In this document: one piece after another, positions 8,318 through 16,696 of the stretch
How positions within the stretch are numbered: the stretch's first letter is position 1
How the letters are laid out: each line of letters opens with the position of its first letter
Source: JAYQKL01 sp049889415
GTDB lineage: Bacteria; Pseudomonadota; Alphaproteobacteria; RS24
Reading direction: 5' to 3'
DNA: 64,000 bases
Assembly (NCBI GenBank): GCA_049889415.1
Contig: JBMHDL010000005.1
Span: 62,001-126,000 of the forward strand
Notes under the pieces: generated by a model
The model's input: the letters and a program-made list of their open reading frames with translations, nothing else
What the model was told of the DNA's origin: nothing
Databases searched by the model: none
Translations under genes and position numbers: made by a program

Positions 8318-8728
8318 ATGATTGAATTTTTTATCGGATTGGGTCTGTTTGGCATGACGGCAGCCATGCTCCGCAAGCGGCGTTTGGATAGCCGCTGGTT
8401 GGCCCTCTTCCTGTTATTTCTGCCGTCAGTTTACATTGTCTTCGCTTTCTATGCGGGCGACAGTCATGCTTTGTTGTGGGAATTCATCTATGGTCTACCC
8501 TATTTCGCTGCAGGGCTCATCTGTTTTCGAAGCGGCGCTAAAGGCAACATGTTTGTTGTCGCCGGGCTGTGGGCACTCCACGCTTTTTATGATTTTTATC
8601 ATGAGAGATTTGTTATCAATGCCGGTGTGCCGGATTGGTATCCACTGCTTTGTTTCGGGTATGACATATCGGTCTGCGCCTATTTGCTCTGGCACGTCAG
8701 AGGTCAAAGATCTGAGCATTCAATGTAA
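8318..8728 (+). CDS. Small integral membrane protein, unknown function
   Basis: 136 residues from the ATG at 8318. A TTG nine codons upstream keeps the frame open but only adds a polar tail. Four or five hydrophobic segments run from MIEFFIGLGLFG to SVCAYLLW, with conserved-looking polar sites between them (WEFIYGLPYF, HAFYDFYHE). No family is recognised. It is the last gene of the AT-rich pocket before the DUF3604 gene on the other strand, and a weak hairpin plus T-run follows it. Confidence 0.6.
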   Translation: MIEFFIGLGLFGMTAAMLRKRRLDSRWLALFLLFLPSVYIVFAFYAGDSHALLWEFIYGLPYFAAGLICFRSGAKGNMFVVAGLWALHAFYDFYHERFVINAGVPDWYPLLCFGYDISVCAYLLWHVRGQRSEHSM

Positions 8729-8736
8729 AGTTGCAA

Positions 8737-8755
8737 GACCTGTGGGTCGTTTTTT
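8737..8755 (+). terminator. Weak terminator-like hairpin
   Basis: Four-pair stem GACC/GGTC around TGTG, then G and six T residues. It lies just after the membrane protein gene, between convergent genes. The stem is short, so this is tentative. Confidence 0.35.
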
Positions 8756-8826
8756 CCACACGGAACAGGTTTCCCGAAATTAGATTCCGTTTCCCGATGC
8801 ATGGGGCCTTAAATCCCGAAAGTGAC

Positions 8827-10755
8827 TCACTCCGGCTGTACCCAGATGGCTGAGCTGATGGCGCGTTCCTGGATTTGTTGCGGGGCAGGCGCTGCCACAC
8901 CAAGTTTTTTTGCATCATGGGTGGTATAGCGTGGTATTGGGATTTCGATGGCGCGGGCGTAATAAAGGGCCTCCTGCGCGGGGTTAAACTCAGGGTCCTG
9001 CCAGACGGCAAACAGGCTGCCGCTACCGATGGTGTTGGTGTAGCTGGCGTTAGCCACATTCACCGTGCTGCCGACCGGCGGAATTTTTCCATCCTTCATC
9101 TCGGACATGCGCGAACCAGATGCCGCGACATTGAAGATCTTTTCCTGGCTTTGGCCTCTGCTGTCCACCCAGGCTTTGATGATTTGCAGGCGGTCGAGGT
9201 TGGCCCCGATCGGGTCTTTGCCGGCATAAATGAGGAAGACGGGCGAGCGGGTTTTGTCGCTGGCCTGCAAGGTGCCGCCCATAGGCACACCCTGGTCATA
9301 GGCAAGGGAAAGCCAGTCTGCCGGCAATGCGTCTTTGGGGTAATCCCAGCCAGCGAAAAACCGCAGGCTGATGCGAGGCCCGGATGTAGCGAAGGTTTCG
9401 CGGCGCATCATGGCGTCAAATATCGAGTTACGGGTGTTTTCCTGCGCCCAGACCGCGACCAGGCCGGCCGCACCATAGGCGCGCAGGTTACTGGCATAAT
9501 CGGTGGCAACATACGCCAGTCCGAGCCGCTGTGCGGGGGAGGCGTCAATCAACGGCAGCTTGCCGTGATAATTGTCCTCTTCTGTGGATGAAGAGGAATT
9601 GTGGCTGTCGCTGCTGCCGATAACGCCGAACCGGAACGGGTTGAAACCCTCATCATGGGCAAAGCTCAGTCCGGTGCGCAGGGCGTCCCGGGCATAGCTG
9701 CCTTTCGGGGTGCTTTGGGTCATCTTGATGCTGAGCAATTTATCCATGATTTCAAAACCGGCAAACTCATCATCCGGCGACAGCTCAGGATGGGTTTCAG
9801 AGGAACCTTTGATCTGGAAAATTTCAACCAGCGGTTCATTGCGGTTGCGGGTGGCGGCGTAGTCCGGCGTCATCGGGGTGCCGTCAAACATGACCGGCTC
9901 AAACATGCGGCCATTGCTGGCATTGCTGTTATGTGGGATGGCCAGCATCTCCATGCCCTGCCGGCGTTGGTTGTGCATGGCGCGCCATAAATCCTCAGGA
10001 TTGTCGGATGTCAGGGAAGAGAAGGGATAGGCGGGAACATTGGTGTCCTTGTATATGACATTACGGTGGAGGTTGTTTTCGCTCGGCATGGAGCTCCATT
10101 CATAGCCGACAAAAGTGGTGAAGCGGCCCGGGTCGTTATGGCGTTCGGCGGCGGCGATGATGTCCTGCCAAGCGGTCAGCGAGACCGCGGCTGGGCCGGT
10201 GGCGCCTTCCTCCCCGAACTGGCTGGCGCGGGTTTGCGCAGAGCCCATGGTCGAAATCATCCGGTGGGCAAAGCGTGCCGTATATTCGGTGGGGCTGCCC
10301 TTTTTCAGACTGGCAATGATGGTTTCGTCCAGGGCATTAGCCCGCGTGCCGGCGGCGGCACGCGGAACGTTTAGATATTTGTCATGGTCGGTGACGGCGC
10401 CGAAATCCAATGGTCTTTTGGCCCGTATGGGGAAGCCGTAGGAATGACGTATGGTACCGCCTTTCATAAAAACATAAGCGTCATCGGGCAAGGTGCGCGT
10501 GCCCATGGTGTAGGCATCATAGCTATAGGCCGTATGCACATGAAGATCGCCCCATAACAAATGCCGGTTCGGGTTGAACGTCACTTTTGGTTTTACCGGT
10601 ATGTCAGCGGATTGTGAGGGATCAAACACAGTGTCAAATGTTGGATCATTAAACCGGGTCAGGCGGTCATAAAGATACAGTCCGACTACGATGACACCGA
10701 CAAGCCCAACCAGACCTGCGCAGGCCCATTTCACCCATTTCTTAAATTTTGTCAT
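8827..10755 (-). CDS. DUF3604 family protein, membrane-anchored
   Basis: 642 residues. It has a single N-terminal membrane anchor (about 11-29) and then a large periplasmic domain. DLHVHTAYSYD (70-80) and TDHDK (122-126) are PHP-like metal-binding patterns. A later GSSDSHN motif and SFAHDEGFNPF are typical of DUF3604 (PF12228). The family is common in marine Proteobacteria; its fold is thought to be phosphoesterase-like but no reaction is established. The start at the ATG 10755 has no clear Shine-Dalgarno sequence. It is transcribed divergently from the cupin gene, with a 7-pair hairpin in the shared control region. Confidence 0.88.
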   Translation of the reverse strand: MTKFKKWVKWACAGLVGLVGVIVVGLYLYDRLTRFNDPTFDTVFDPSQSADIPVKPKVTFNPNRHLLWGDLHVHTAYSYDAYTMGTRTLPDDAYVFMKGGTIRHSYGFPIRAKRPLDFGAVTDHDKYLNVPRAAAGTRANALDETIIASLKKGSPTEYTARFAHRMISTMGSAQTRASQFGEEGATGPAAVSLTAWQDIIAAAERHNDPGRFTTFVGYEWSSMPSENNLHRNVIYKDTNVPAYPFSSLTSDNPEDLWRAMHNQRRQGMEMLAIPHNSNASNGRMFEPVMFDGTPMTPDYAATRNRNEPLVEIFQIKGSSETHPELSPDDEFAGFEIMDKLLSIKMTQSTPKGSYARDALRTGLSFAHDEGFNPFRFGVIGSSDSHNSSSSTEEDNYHGKLPLIDASPAQRLGLAYVATDYASNLRAYGAAGLVAVWAQENTRNSIFDAMMRRETFATSGPRISLRFFAGWDYPKDALPADWLSLAYDQGVPMGGTLQASDKTRSPVFLIYAGKDPIGANLDRLQIIKAWVDSRGQSQEKIFNVAASGSRMSEMKDGKIPPVGSTVNVANASYTNTIGSGSLFAVWQDPEFNPAQEALYYARAIEIPIPRYTTHDAKKLGVAAPAPQQIQERAISSAIWVQPE

Positions 10756-10822
10756 GCGTGAACTATAGACAATGTGAACGGGAAAACAAATCCGACTGGC
10801 GCAATATGAAAATTACGATCGA

Positions 10823-10840
10823 CCTCGCCAATAGGCGAGG
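10823..10840. promoter_or_regulatory. Perfect hairpin/operator-like dyad between divergent genes
   Basis: CCTCGCC (10823-10829), loop AATA, GGCGAGG (10834-10840): a perfect 7-pair dyad. It has no T-run, so it is not a terminator. It lies between the DUF3604 and cupin starts, where an operator would be expected. Function is inferred from position only. Confidence 0.35.
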
Positions 10841-10895
10841 CTGGGTCGGGGGGTTTTATGGGTAACATGACTGCATCAGACCAAGGGAGGATATG

Positions 10896-11354
10896 ATGTA
10901 TCGAGGAATTCCGGAAAACCATGACCCCGCCGTGCAGGGTGGCATGTTGGCGGACACCAATAAGATAGACTGGGTCGAGCTTGGAGAAGGCGTCAAATTC
11001 AAGATGCTACGCTATTGCAAGGTGACGGGTGACTGGGTGCTGTATGTGCAATTGCAGCCCGGTGTGAAATTCGGCCGGCATCAGCATATCAGCCCGGCAG
11101 AGTTTTATGTCACCAAGGGCCTGTTGACGTTTGAAACCGGCGAAGCCGGCCCGGGCGTATACGGCTATGAGTCCATCGGTGAAATTCATGAGGAAGCCGC
11201 CGGCATGGAGGTCACCGAATTCATTTATTTCGGTCACGGCCCCGTATCGTTCATTGATGCCAATGATCAAGTCCAGTTCATCGCCGATCTCGAATTTTAC
11301 AAAAATGCCTGGGAAGGCAATCTGCCCAATGACATCGTAGATCACGGCGCTTGA
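10896..11354 (+). CDS. Cupin-domain protein (2,4'-dihydroxyacetophenone/acetylacetone dioxygenase-like)
   Basis: 152 residues. The first cupin motif is clear: RHQHISPAEFYVTKG with H62, H64 and E69 as metal ligands. The second half ends in FYKNAWEGNLP. The overall layout is that of the small single-cupin dioxygenases that cleave C-C bonds next to carbonyls, but the substrate is not determined. Two ATGs lie in tandem (10893, 10896). GGGAGG at 10885-10890 leaves 5 bases to the second, which is therefore the preferred start. The adjacent SDR and DUF1214 genes on the other strand suggest a small catabolic neighbourhood. Confidence 0.75.
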   Translation: MYRGIPENHDPAVQGGMLADTNKIDWVELGEGVKFKMLRYCKVTGDWVLYVQLQPGVKFGRHQHISPAEFYVTKGLLTFETGEAGPGVYGYESIGEIHEEAAGMEVTEFIYFGHGPVSFIDANDQVQFIADLEFYKNAWEGNLPNDIVDHGA

Positions 11355-11370
11355 ACGAAGTGTGCTTTTC

Positions 11371-11418
11371 CTAGACCGGTTCCTAGACTGATTTTTAGAC
11401 CGGTTCTTAGACTGGTGC
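11371..11418. repeat. Four tandem 12-bp units covering the SDR 3' end
   Basis: Units ctagaccggttc, ctagactgattt, ttagaccggttc and ttagactggtgc follow each other without gaps. The last unit holds the stop codon of the SDR gene (minus strand). Because 12 is a multiple of 3, every unit repeats a TAA or TAG in the same frame, giving four in-frame stops. It fills the gap between two convergent genes. Confidence 0.75.
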
Positions 11419-12183
11419 CGCCAGCAAAGCATGCACGGCACCGTCCACCGGCACCGTCGCGCCGTTGATAAAACGTGCATGATGGGAGCTCAGGAACACT
11501 GCAACCTCGGCGATTTCTTCCGCCGTACCGACCCGTCCCGACGGCTGCTTGGCGTTGAAGCCGGCCAATCCGCCCTCTAGGGTTTCCGCCCACATACGCA
11601 GACCCGGCGTGTCCATGGCGCCGGCGCAAATCGAACAGGCACGGATGCCTGCACGGCCATATTCCGCTGCCAGGGAGCCCATCAGGCTGTTGATGGCGGC
11701 TTTGGCGGCTCCATAGGTGGCCAGCCCGTTAACGGCCCCAAGTCCGGCCCCTGATGACGTCGCGAGGATAACTCCGTGGCCCTGCTCCAGCATAATGTCA
11801 AGCGCTGCAAGAGATCCGTAGAGCACGGAGTTGAAGTTCAGGGCGACAATCTGCTCATGCGTTTCCATCGGGGTTTGATGGAACGGCATGGGCATGGCCC
11901 CGCCGGCATTGTTGAACATGACATCCAGCCCGCCGTGACGGGACACGGCTTCTGCAACCAAAGTTTTGACCTGGGCTTGCTGGGTCACATCGGCCGCAAC
12001 CGCCGTAGCGGTGCCGCCGAAAGCTGTAATGTCGTCAACCGTTGCCTGCGCCAAAGCCGCGTCAATGTCATTCACGACAACCTTGGCTCCAGCACGGGCG
12101 AATTCCAAGGCACTGGCTTTACCGATACCGTTTCCGGCCGCCGTGACAATGACCGATTTGTCTCTGATGTCTTCATAAGCCAT
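11407..12183 (-). CDS. Short-chain dehydrogenase/reductase
   Basis: 258 residues, classical SDR length. The cofactor loop is AAGNGIG (15-21, an Ala replacing the usual first Gly). NNAG is at 91-94, the catalytic Ser at 143/144 (ATSSGAG), Tyr157 and Lys161 (YGAAK). It oxidises or reduces a hydroxyl/ketone with NAD(P). AGGAG precedes the ATG by 5 bases. It follows the DUF1214 gene on the same strand with an 8-base gap, so the pair is an operon. Substrate unknown; it may act on an intermediate of the same pathway. Confidence 0.88.
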   Translation of the reverse strand: MAYEDIRDKSVIVTAAGNGIGKASALEFARAGAKVVVNDIDAALAQATVDDITAFGGTATAVAADVTQQAQVKTLVAEAVSRHGGLDVMFNNAGGAMPMPFHQTPMETHEQIVALNFNSVLYGSLAALDIMLEQGHGVILATSSGAGLGAVNGLATYGAAKAAINSLMGSLAAEYGRAGIRACSICAGAMDTPGLRMWAETLEGGLAGFNAKQPSGRVGTAEEIAEVAVFLSSHHARFINGATVPVDGAVHALLAAPV

Positions 12184-12191
12184 GGGAACTC

Positions 12192-13376
12192 CTAATATTT
12201 GAAACGTCTGATGATGCCCGAGCGGCGCTCTTCCAGCTGGGCGCGCCGTTGATCCTTTGAAACCGTCCGGATGCCTGCGGGCAGCCGATCGGCCAGCTCA
12301 GTCACCTTAACTTGTTCACATGCCGGGATGGGATAATCCGCTGCGCCGAGATAGCGCAAAGTGATGTAGCCTTCGCTGTGACCTGACGGGTCCAGCCAAT
12401 TCGCATAGGCCAGGTCCTGATGCGACACAACAAGGATCATTTCGCCGTTTTCCTCAAGCTGGGCCATATGACAATTGGTGCTGGACATACGGTAGCGGTA
12501 ATCCATCGTCTCCCACCAGTAATTGCCGAACTCGACGGCCCAGTAGTCACAGGCCGGCGGCGTGAAGCGGACAATCAAAGCTTCATCTTCAGGCAGTTGC
12601 CAGAAACAGATCAGCGGTTCCCCCCCCGGTGTGGCGTCAATGTCATTGTCATCCAGCTGGCGGTAGGACAGAAATGTGTTCGGCTGGACGGCCCATTTAT
12701 CAATCATGTTGGCCCAATAATGGGTGGAAACATTCACCCATTTCGCGGTTTTTTCAAGCCCCTCGGTGATTTGTTGCAGACTGAGGATCGGGTCATGTGG
12801 CGGCCCGTCCAGGCAGTCAATCCGCGCCATCATGGGTTCTTCATTGGCCCAGTCTGCAAAAAACTGACGGAAGGTGACGCGCCATGTGCCGGGGGTTGAT
12901 TTGATCCAATTGCCGGCATGTTCATGCGGACTGACAATGATTTCAAAATTGCCGTCTTCATCAACGTCGATCTGCTCATCAATCATATTGCCGACGACAG
13001 CTCCGCCCCAGGGCGTGTTGCCGTCTTCCAGCACGGTCACGGCAAAGAATTTGGCCTGTCCGCGGTTGCCGTAAATCCGGTAGGTGTTCTGCCCGTTGAT
13101 CTGGGCGCCGACATAAAGCGCATCCGTATTGTCGCCGCCCTGTTTGCGGATCGGATCGAAATAATGCAGCAATTCCGGATGGGTGGTGTCGATATTGTCG
13201 AGGTTGAATTGCAGCGCCAGCGAGATGTTGCGCGCCAGAAGCCGCAGGCCTTTGGCGCGGGTCAAATCATTGTCCGGCGTCGTTTCGCGGAAAATCAGAT
13301 CTCCAGCCGCTTTCAGTTCATCGCAAAACGCCTCCCAGCTTTGCTTGAGCAATGCGTCCCGTTCCATATTGGTCAT
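12192..13376 (-). CDS. DUF1214 domain protein, cytoplasmic paralog
   Basis: 394 residues without a signal peptide. The C-terminal third carries the DUF1214 pattern: PPACDYWAVEFGNYWWETMDYR, then VSHQDLAYANWLDPSG. The function of DUF1214 is unknown; it often lies beside SDR, monooxygenase and amidohydrolase genes, as here. GGGAGGGG lies 5 bases before the ATG. A secreted paralog is encoded at 24295-25578 with the same blocks (ADYWAVQLG, PGYANWLDTTG). It is the first gene of a two-gene operon with the SDR, divergent from the sulfide operon. Confidence 0.82.
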   Translation of the reverse strand: MTNMERDALLKQSWEAFCDELKAAGDLIFRETTPDNDLTRAKGLRLLARNISLALQFNLDNIDTTHPELLHYFDPIRKQGGDNTDALYVGAQINGQNTYRIYGNRGQAKFFAVTVLEDGNTPWGGAVVGNMIDEQIDVDEDGNFEIIVSPHEHAGNWIKSTPGTWRVTFRQFFADWANEEPMMARIDCLDGPPHDPILSLQQITEGLEKTAKWVNVSTHYWANMIDKWAVQPNTFLSYRQLDDNDIDATPGGEPLICFWQLPEDEALIVRFTPPACDYWAVEFGNYWWETMDYRYRMSSTNCHMAQLEENGEMILVVSHQDLAYANWLDPSGHSEGYITLRYLGAADYPIPACEQVKVTELADRLPAGIRTVSKDQRRAQLEERRSGIIRRFKY

Positions 13377-13453
13377 GCAACCCCTCCCTGAACTTTATGT
13401 ACTCACGGCTTTAATCTAACGATAAAAAACCGACGCAAACAAGCTCCGTGCCT

Positions 13454-13495
13454 CAGCCAGGCGACAGAAGCCTGGAGCCGGGCGACAGAAGCCTT
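13454..13495 (+). repeat. Two 21-bp direct repeats with internal dyad
   Basis: Unit 1 (13454-13474) and unit 2 (13475-13495) share GCGACAGAAGCCT. Unit 1 contains the perfect dyad CCAGGC-N7-GCCTGG (13457-13475), degenerate in unit 2. The end of unit 2 overlaps the -35 hexamer of the sulfide operon promoter, so an operator for that promoter, or for the divergent DUF1214 gene, is plausible. Confidence 0.55.
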
Positions 13496-13522
13496 GACTT
13501 GGTGCGCGTAATTCCCCATAAA
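13494..13522 (+). promoter_or_regulatory. Sigma70-like promoter of the sulfide/persulfide operon
   Basis: TTGACT (13494-13499), 17-base spacer, CATAAA (13517-13522; four of six matches). It lies about 40 bases ahead of the operon's first ATG at 13566. Confidence 0.5.
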
Positions 13523-13565
13523 AATAATGTAAAATAGGATGGTACGGCGCGTCTCGGAGTTTATC

Positions 13566-14441
13566 ATGCCCAACATTCAAATTCCTGAAATCCATGGTTT
13601 TTTTGACCCGGCAACCTACACCATCAGCTATATCGTTCGAGATCCGGATAGCCTGAGTTGTGCCATTATTGACAGCGTCATGGACATGAATTACGCGGCT
13701 GGGCAAATCAGCTTCTCCCATGCCGATACACTGATTGCTTTTATCAGGGAACGAGGCTGGCAGAATGAATGGCTGATTGAAACCCATGTCCATGCCGACC
13801 ATCTGTCAGCCGCACCCTATTTGCAGGAGCAGCTGGGCGGACAAATTGGTATTGGGGCGCAAATCACAGTTGTCCAAGACGTGTTCGGGAAAGTGTTTAA
13901 TGAAGGCACGCAATTTCAGCGTGACGGCAGCCAGTTTGACAGGCTGTTTGAGGACGGCGACAGCTATGTCATCGGCAATCTCAAGGTTGATGTCCTGCAT
14001 ACACCCGGTCATACGCCGGCCTGCATGACGCATCTGGTCGGGGATGCGGCATTTGTCGGCGACACTCTGTTTATGCCTGACAGTGGCACGGCGCGGGCCG
14101 ATTTTCCCGGCGGCGATGCCCGGGCCTTGTACCGCTCCATCCGCAGGATTTTGGCGCTGCCCCCACATACCCGCTTGTTCATGTGCCATGATTATGGTGG
14201 CAGCGGGCGGGAGATTAAATGGCAGACGACAGTGGCTGAGGAAAAGGCCGAAAACATTCATGTGCGCGACGGCATCAGCGAGGATGACTTTGTCGCCATG
14301 CGCAGCGCCCGCGACGCGACATTGGATATGCCGACCCTGATCATGCCGTCCATACAGGTCAATATGCGTGGCGGCCGCATGCCGGAACCGGATGATAAGG
14401 GCAGTGTTTATCTCAAGGTTCCGGTGCGCGGGCTAAAGTAA
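13566..14441 (+). CDS. Metallo-beta-lactamase-fold persulfide dioxygenase-like hydrolase
   Basis: 291 residues from the ATG at 13566. The frame opens 9 codons earlier, but this start matches the family's N-terminus. Metal ligands are THVHADH (H74, H76, D78, H79), TPGHT (H149), GDTLF (D166) and CHDY (H208). The family (ETHE1/Blh type) oxidises glutathione persulfide to sulfite, detoxifying sulfide. The following SulP transporter and YeeE/YedE pair are the typical companions of Blh, which strongly supports this reading. No rhodanese domain is fused and no ArsR-type BigR regulator is encoded alongside. Confidence 0.85.
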   Translation: MPNIQIPEIHGFFDPATYTISYIVRDPDSLSCAIIDSVMDMNYAAGQISFSHADTLIAFIRERGWQNEWLIETHVHADHLSAAPYLQEQLGGQIGIGAQITVVQDVFGKVFNEGTQFQRDGSQFDRLFEDGDSYVIGNLKVDVLHTPGHTPACMTHLVGDAAFVGDTLFMPDSGTARADFPGGDARALYRSIRRILALPPHTRLFMCHDYGGSGREIKWQTTVAEEKAENIHVRDGISEDDFVAMRSARDATLDMPTLIMPSIQVNMRGGRMPEPDDKGSVYLKVPVRGLK

Positions 14442-14455
14442 AGGGTGCTGTGGGC

Positions 14456-16219
14456 ATGAGAGGGTATTTGCCGATTTTGGAGTGGTCCGGGCGTTATGGT
14501 CGAGCTGATTTTGAGGCCGACAGTCTGGCTGCCGTGATTGTGACCATCATGCTGATCCCGCAGTCCCTGGCCTATGCCATGCTGGCCGGTCTGCCACCTC
14601 AGACCGGACTTTATGCCTCCATGCTGCCGCTGGTCGCCTATATGATTTTTGGAACCAGCCATGCCTTGGCGGTTGGTCCGGTCGCGGTTGTGTCCTTGAT
14701 GACCGCCGCAACTTTGGGTGATATCGCAGCCACCGGTAGTGCCGGGTATCTTGTGGGTGCTGTCCTGCTGGCGGTCATATCCGGGGTTATTCTGCTGGTC
14801 ATGGGAGTTTTAAAGCTCGGATTTCTGGCGCATTTTCTCAGTCAACCCGTCATTTCTGGTTTCATCACGGCATCCGGACTGCTGATTGCCGTGTCACAGT
14901 TGGATCATCTGCTGGGGCTCGAGGTTTCCGGCCGCGCCTTACCGGAGCTTGCAACGGGCTTGTGGTCGGAGCTGGCGCAGGTCAATCCGCTGACCCTTCT
15001 GGTCGGTGGCTCCAGCCTGGCGGCCCTGGTCTTGATCCGTAAAGGCCTGCACCCGCTGCTGCGCAAAGCCGGCCTGTCAGCGCGTGCTGCCGGCAATCTG
15101 GCCAAAGCCGGGCCTTTGGTTGTGATCTTCGTCTCTATTGCCGTTGTGACGCTGTTTGACATGCAGGGGAAGATTGCGGTGACAGGCGACATTCCCAGCG
15201 GATTGCCGACCCTGCAATGGCCCGCCTTTGATCCGGATTTGATTCGGACGCTTCTGGTGCCGGCCCTGCTGATCAGCATTATCGGTTTCGTGGAGAGCGT
15301 CTCGGTCGGGCAGACTTTGGCGGCGAAAGCCGGCAAACATATCCAGCCGGATCGTGAACTTGTCGGTCTGGGGACCGCGAATGTCGCCGCCGGCCTGTCG
15401 GGTGGTTATCCGGTAACCGGGGGCTTTGCCAGATCCGTGGTCAATTTTGATGCCGGTGCGGCGACCCCCGCCGCCGGCGGTCTGACGGCGTTGGGCATTG
15501 CCCTGGCCACCTTGTTTTTCACTCCCTATCTCTATCATTTGCCCAAGGCGGTTCTGGCCGCAACCATCATCATTGCCGTTTTGTCCCTGATTGACCTGGC
15601 ACCTTTGAAAGCGAGCTGGGCCTATTCGCGCTCGGATTTTGCGGCTAGCCTGACGACCATTGCCGTTACGCTTCTGGTCGGGGTTGAGGCCGGTGTCGCC
15701 ACTGGGGTATTGGCCTCGCTGGCACTTTACCTCTACAAGGCCAGCCAACCGCATATTGCGGAGATCGGACAGGTGCCCGGCACCCAGCATTTTCGCAACG
15801 TCAAACGCCATCAGGTCATCACCAGCCCGAAGGTCCTGTCCTTGCGCATTGATGAGAACATGTTTTTTGCCAATGCGCGTTATATTGAAAATTTTATCCT
15901 GTCACGGCTTGACGGAAATGAGGGGTTGGCTCATGTGACCATGAACTTCGCTTCGGTCAGTTTGATTGACTCCTCCGGTCAGGCGGTGTTGCAGTCAGTC
16001 AACAAGATGTTATCGGAACGCGGCGTCACGCTGAACTTCACCGAGCTGAAAGGCCCGGTTGAGGATCGGTTGAAGCGTGGCGCATTGCTGCAGGAACTCA
16101 GCGGGAATGTCTATCTGCATCATTATGAAGCCATGACCGCATTGGATCCATCCGTGTTTCCACCTCTGCGTCAGTCTAGGCTGGAGATACAGGAAGCTGC
16201 GGACGGCAGTCACATTTAA
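14456..16219 (+). CDS. SulP family anion permease with STAS domain
   Basis: 587 residues from ATG 14456 (a GTG two codons earlier is possible; AAGGG lies at 14441-14445). The transmembrane part opens with IMLIPQSLAYAMLAGLPPQ, the SulP signature, and has many hydrophobic segments to about residue 430. The cytoplasmic STAS domain occupies about 445-560 (LIDSSGQAVLQSV). SulP proteins move sulfate, bicarbonate or other anions. Its place between a persulfide dioxygenase and YeeE/YedE genes suggests export of the sulfite/sulfate made by the dioxygenase, an inference from context. It begins 14 bases after the dioxygenase stop. Confidence 0.9.
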   Translation: MRGYLPILEWSGRYGRADFEADSLAAVIVTIMLIPQSLAYAMLAGLPPQTGLYASMLPLVAYMIFGTSHALAVGPVAVVSLMTAATLGDIAATGSAGYLVGAVLLAVISGVILLVMGVLKLGFLAHFLSQPVISGFITASGLLIAVSQLDHLLGLEVSGRALPELATGLWSELAQVNPLTLLVGGSSLAALVLIRKGLHPLLRKAGLSARAAGNLAKAGPLVVIFVSIAVVTLFDMQGKIAVTGDIPSGLPTLQWPAFDPDLIRTLLVPALLISIIGFVESVSVGQTLAAKAGKHIQPDRELVGLGTANVAAGLSGGYPVTGGFARSVVNFDAGAATPAAGGLTALGIALATLFFTPYLYHLPKAVLAATIIIAVLSLIDLAPLKASWAYSRSDFAASLTTIAVTLLVGVEAGVATGVLASLALYLYKASQPHIAEIGQVPGTQHFRNVKRHQVITSPKVLSLRIDENMFFANARYIENFILSRLDGNEGLAHVTMNFASVSLIDSSGQAVLQSVNKMLSERGVTLNFTELKGPVEDRLKRGALLQELSGNVYLHHYEAMTALDPSVFPPLRQSRLEIQEAADGSHI

Positions 16220-16241
16220 GTGCAATCACGGAGAAAAGGTG

Positions 16242-16694
16242 ATGATGATTGATTTTGCGAATTTTTCACCCGGATCAGCTCTGCTGGGCGGCAGTCTGAT
16301 CGGCCTGGCGGCGGCCTTACTGTATGCCTTGAACGGGCGGGTGCTGGGAGCCAGCGGCATAGCCGGCTCTGCATTGGCTGGGGTCTTGAGCAGCACGGAG
16401 CGAGATGGTCTGGGCTGGCGGCTGGCTTTTATTATTGGCGTCATGTCCGGACCCGTTGCCTATGCTTTTGTGACCGGCGGGTTGCCTGAGCAGGTCTTTA
16501 TTGCAGATGACATGCGTCTTATTGCGGCTGGGGTGATTGTCGGTTTGGGAACCGGCCTTGGTTCAGGCTGCACATCTGGCCACGGCATTTGCGGTCTGGC
16601 CCGGTTCAGCCCGCGTTCCCTGGCGGCGGTTTTGGTGTTTATGGCGACCGGATTTATCGCCACATTTCTTCTCAATCATGTGGTGGGGCTGTGA
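16242..16694 (+). CDS. YeeE/YedE family protein, N-terminal half-type
   Basis: 150 residues with four or five membrane segments. The block GLGTGLGSGCTSGHGICG carries the family's conserved cysteines and glycines. YeeE/YedE proteins import thiosulfate or handle other sulfur species; the half-size paired form is typical of BigR-type sulfide operons. Start codons GTG, ATG and ATG lie in tandem (16239, 16242, 16245) after GGAGAAAAGG; 16242 is chosen. The next gene begins 2 bases after its stop, so the two halves are translated together and probably form one transporter. Confidence 0.88.
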   Translation: MMIDFANFSPGSALLGGSLIGLAAALLYALNGRVLGASGIAGSALAGVLSSTERDGLGWRLAFIIGVMSGPVAYAFVTGGLPEQVFIADDMRLIAAGVIVGLGTGLGSGCTSGHGICGLARFSPRSLAAVLVFMATGFIATFLLNHVVGL

Positions 16695-16696
16695 CA

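Noticed and set aside
8875..9591. 238-codon plus-strand frame opposite DUF3604
   Set aside because: Antisense shadow of a well-supported gene; no ribosome site or family pattern.
15077..15811. 244-codon minus-strand frame opposite the SulP gene
   Set aside because: Gln/Gly/Arg-rich shadow of a transmembrane protein gene, no start signal and no domain.
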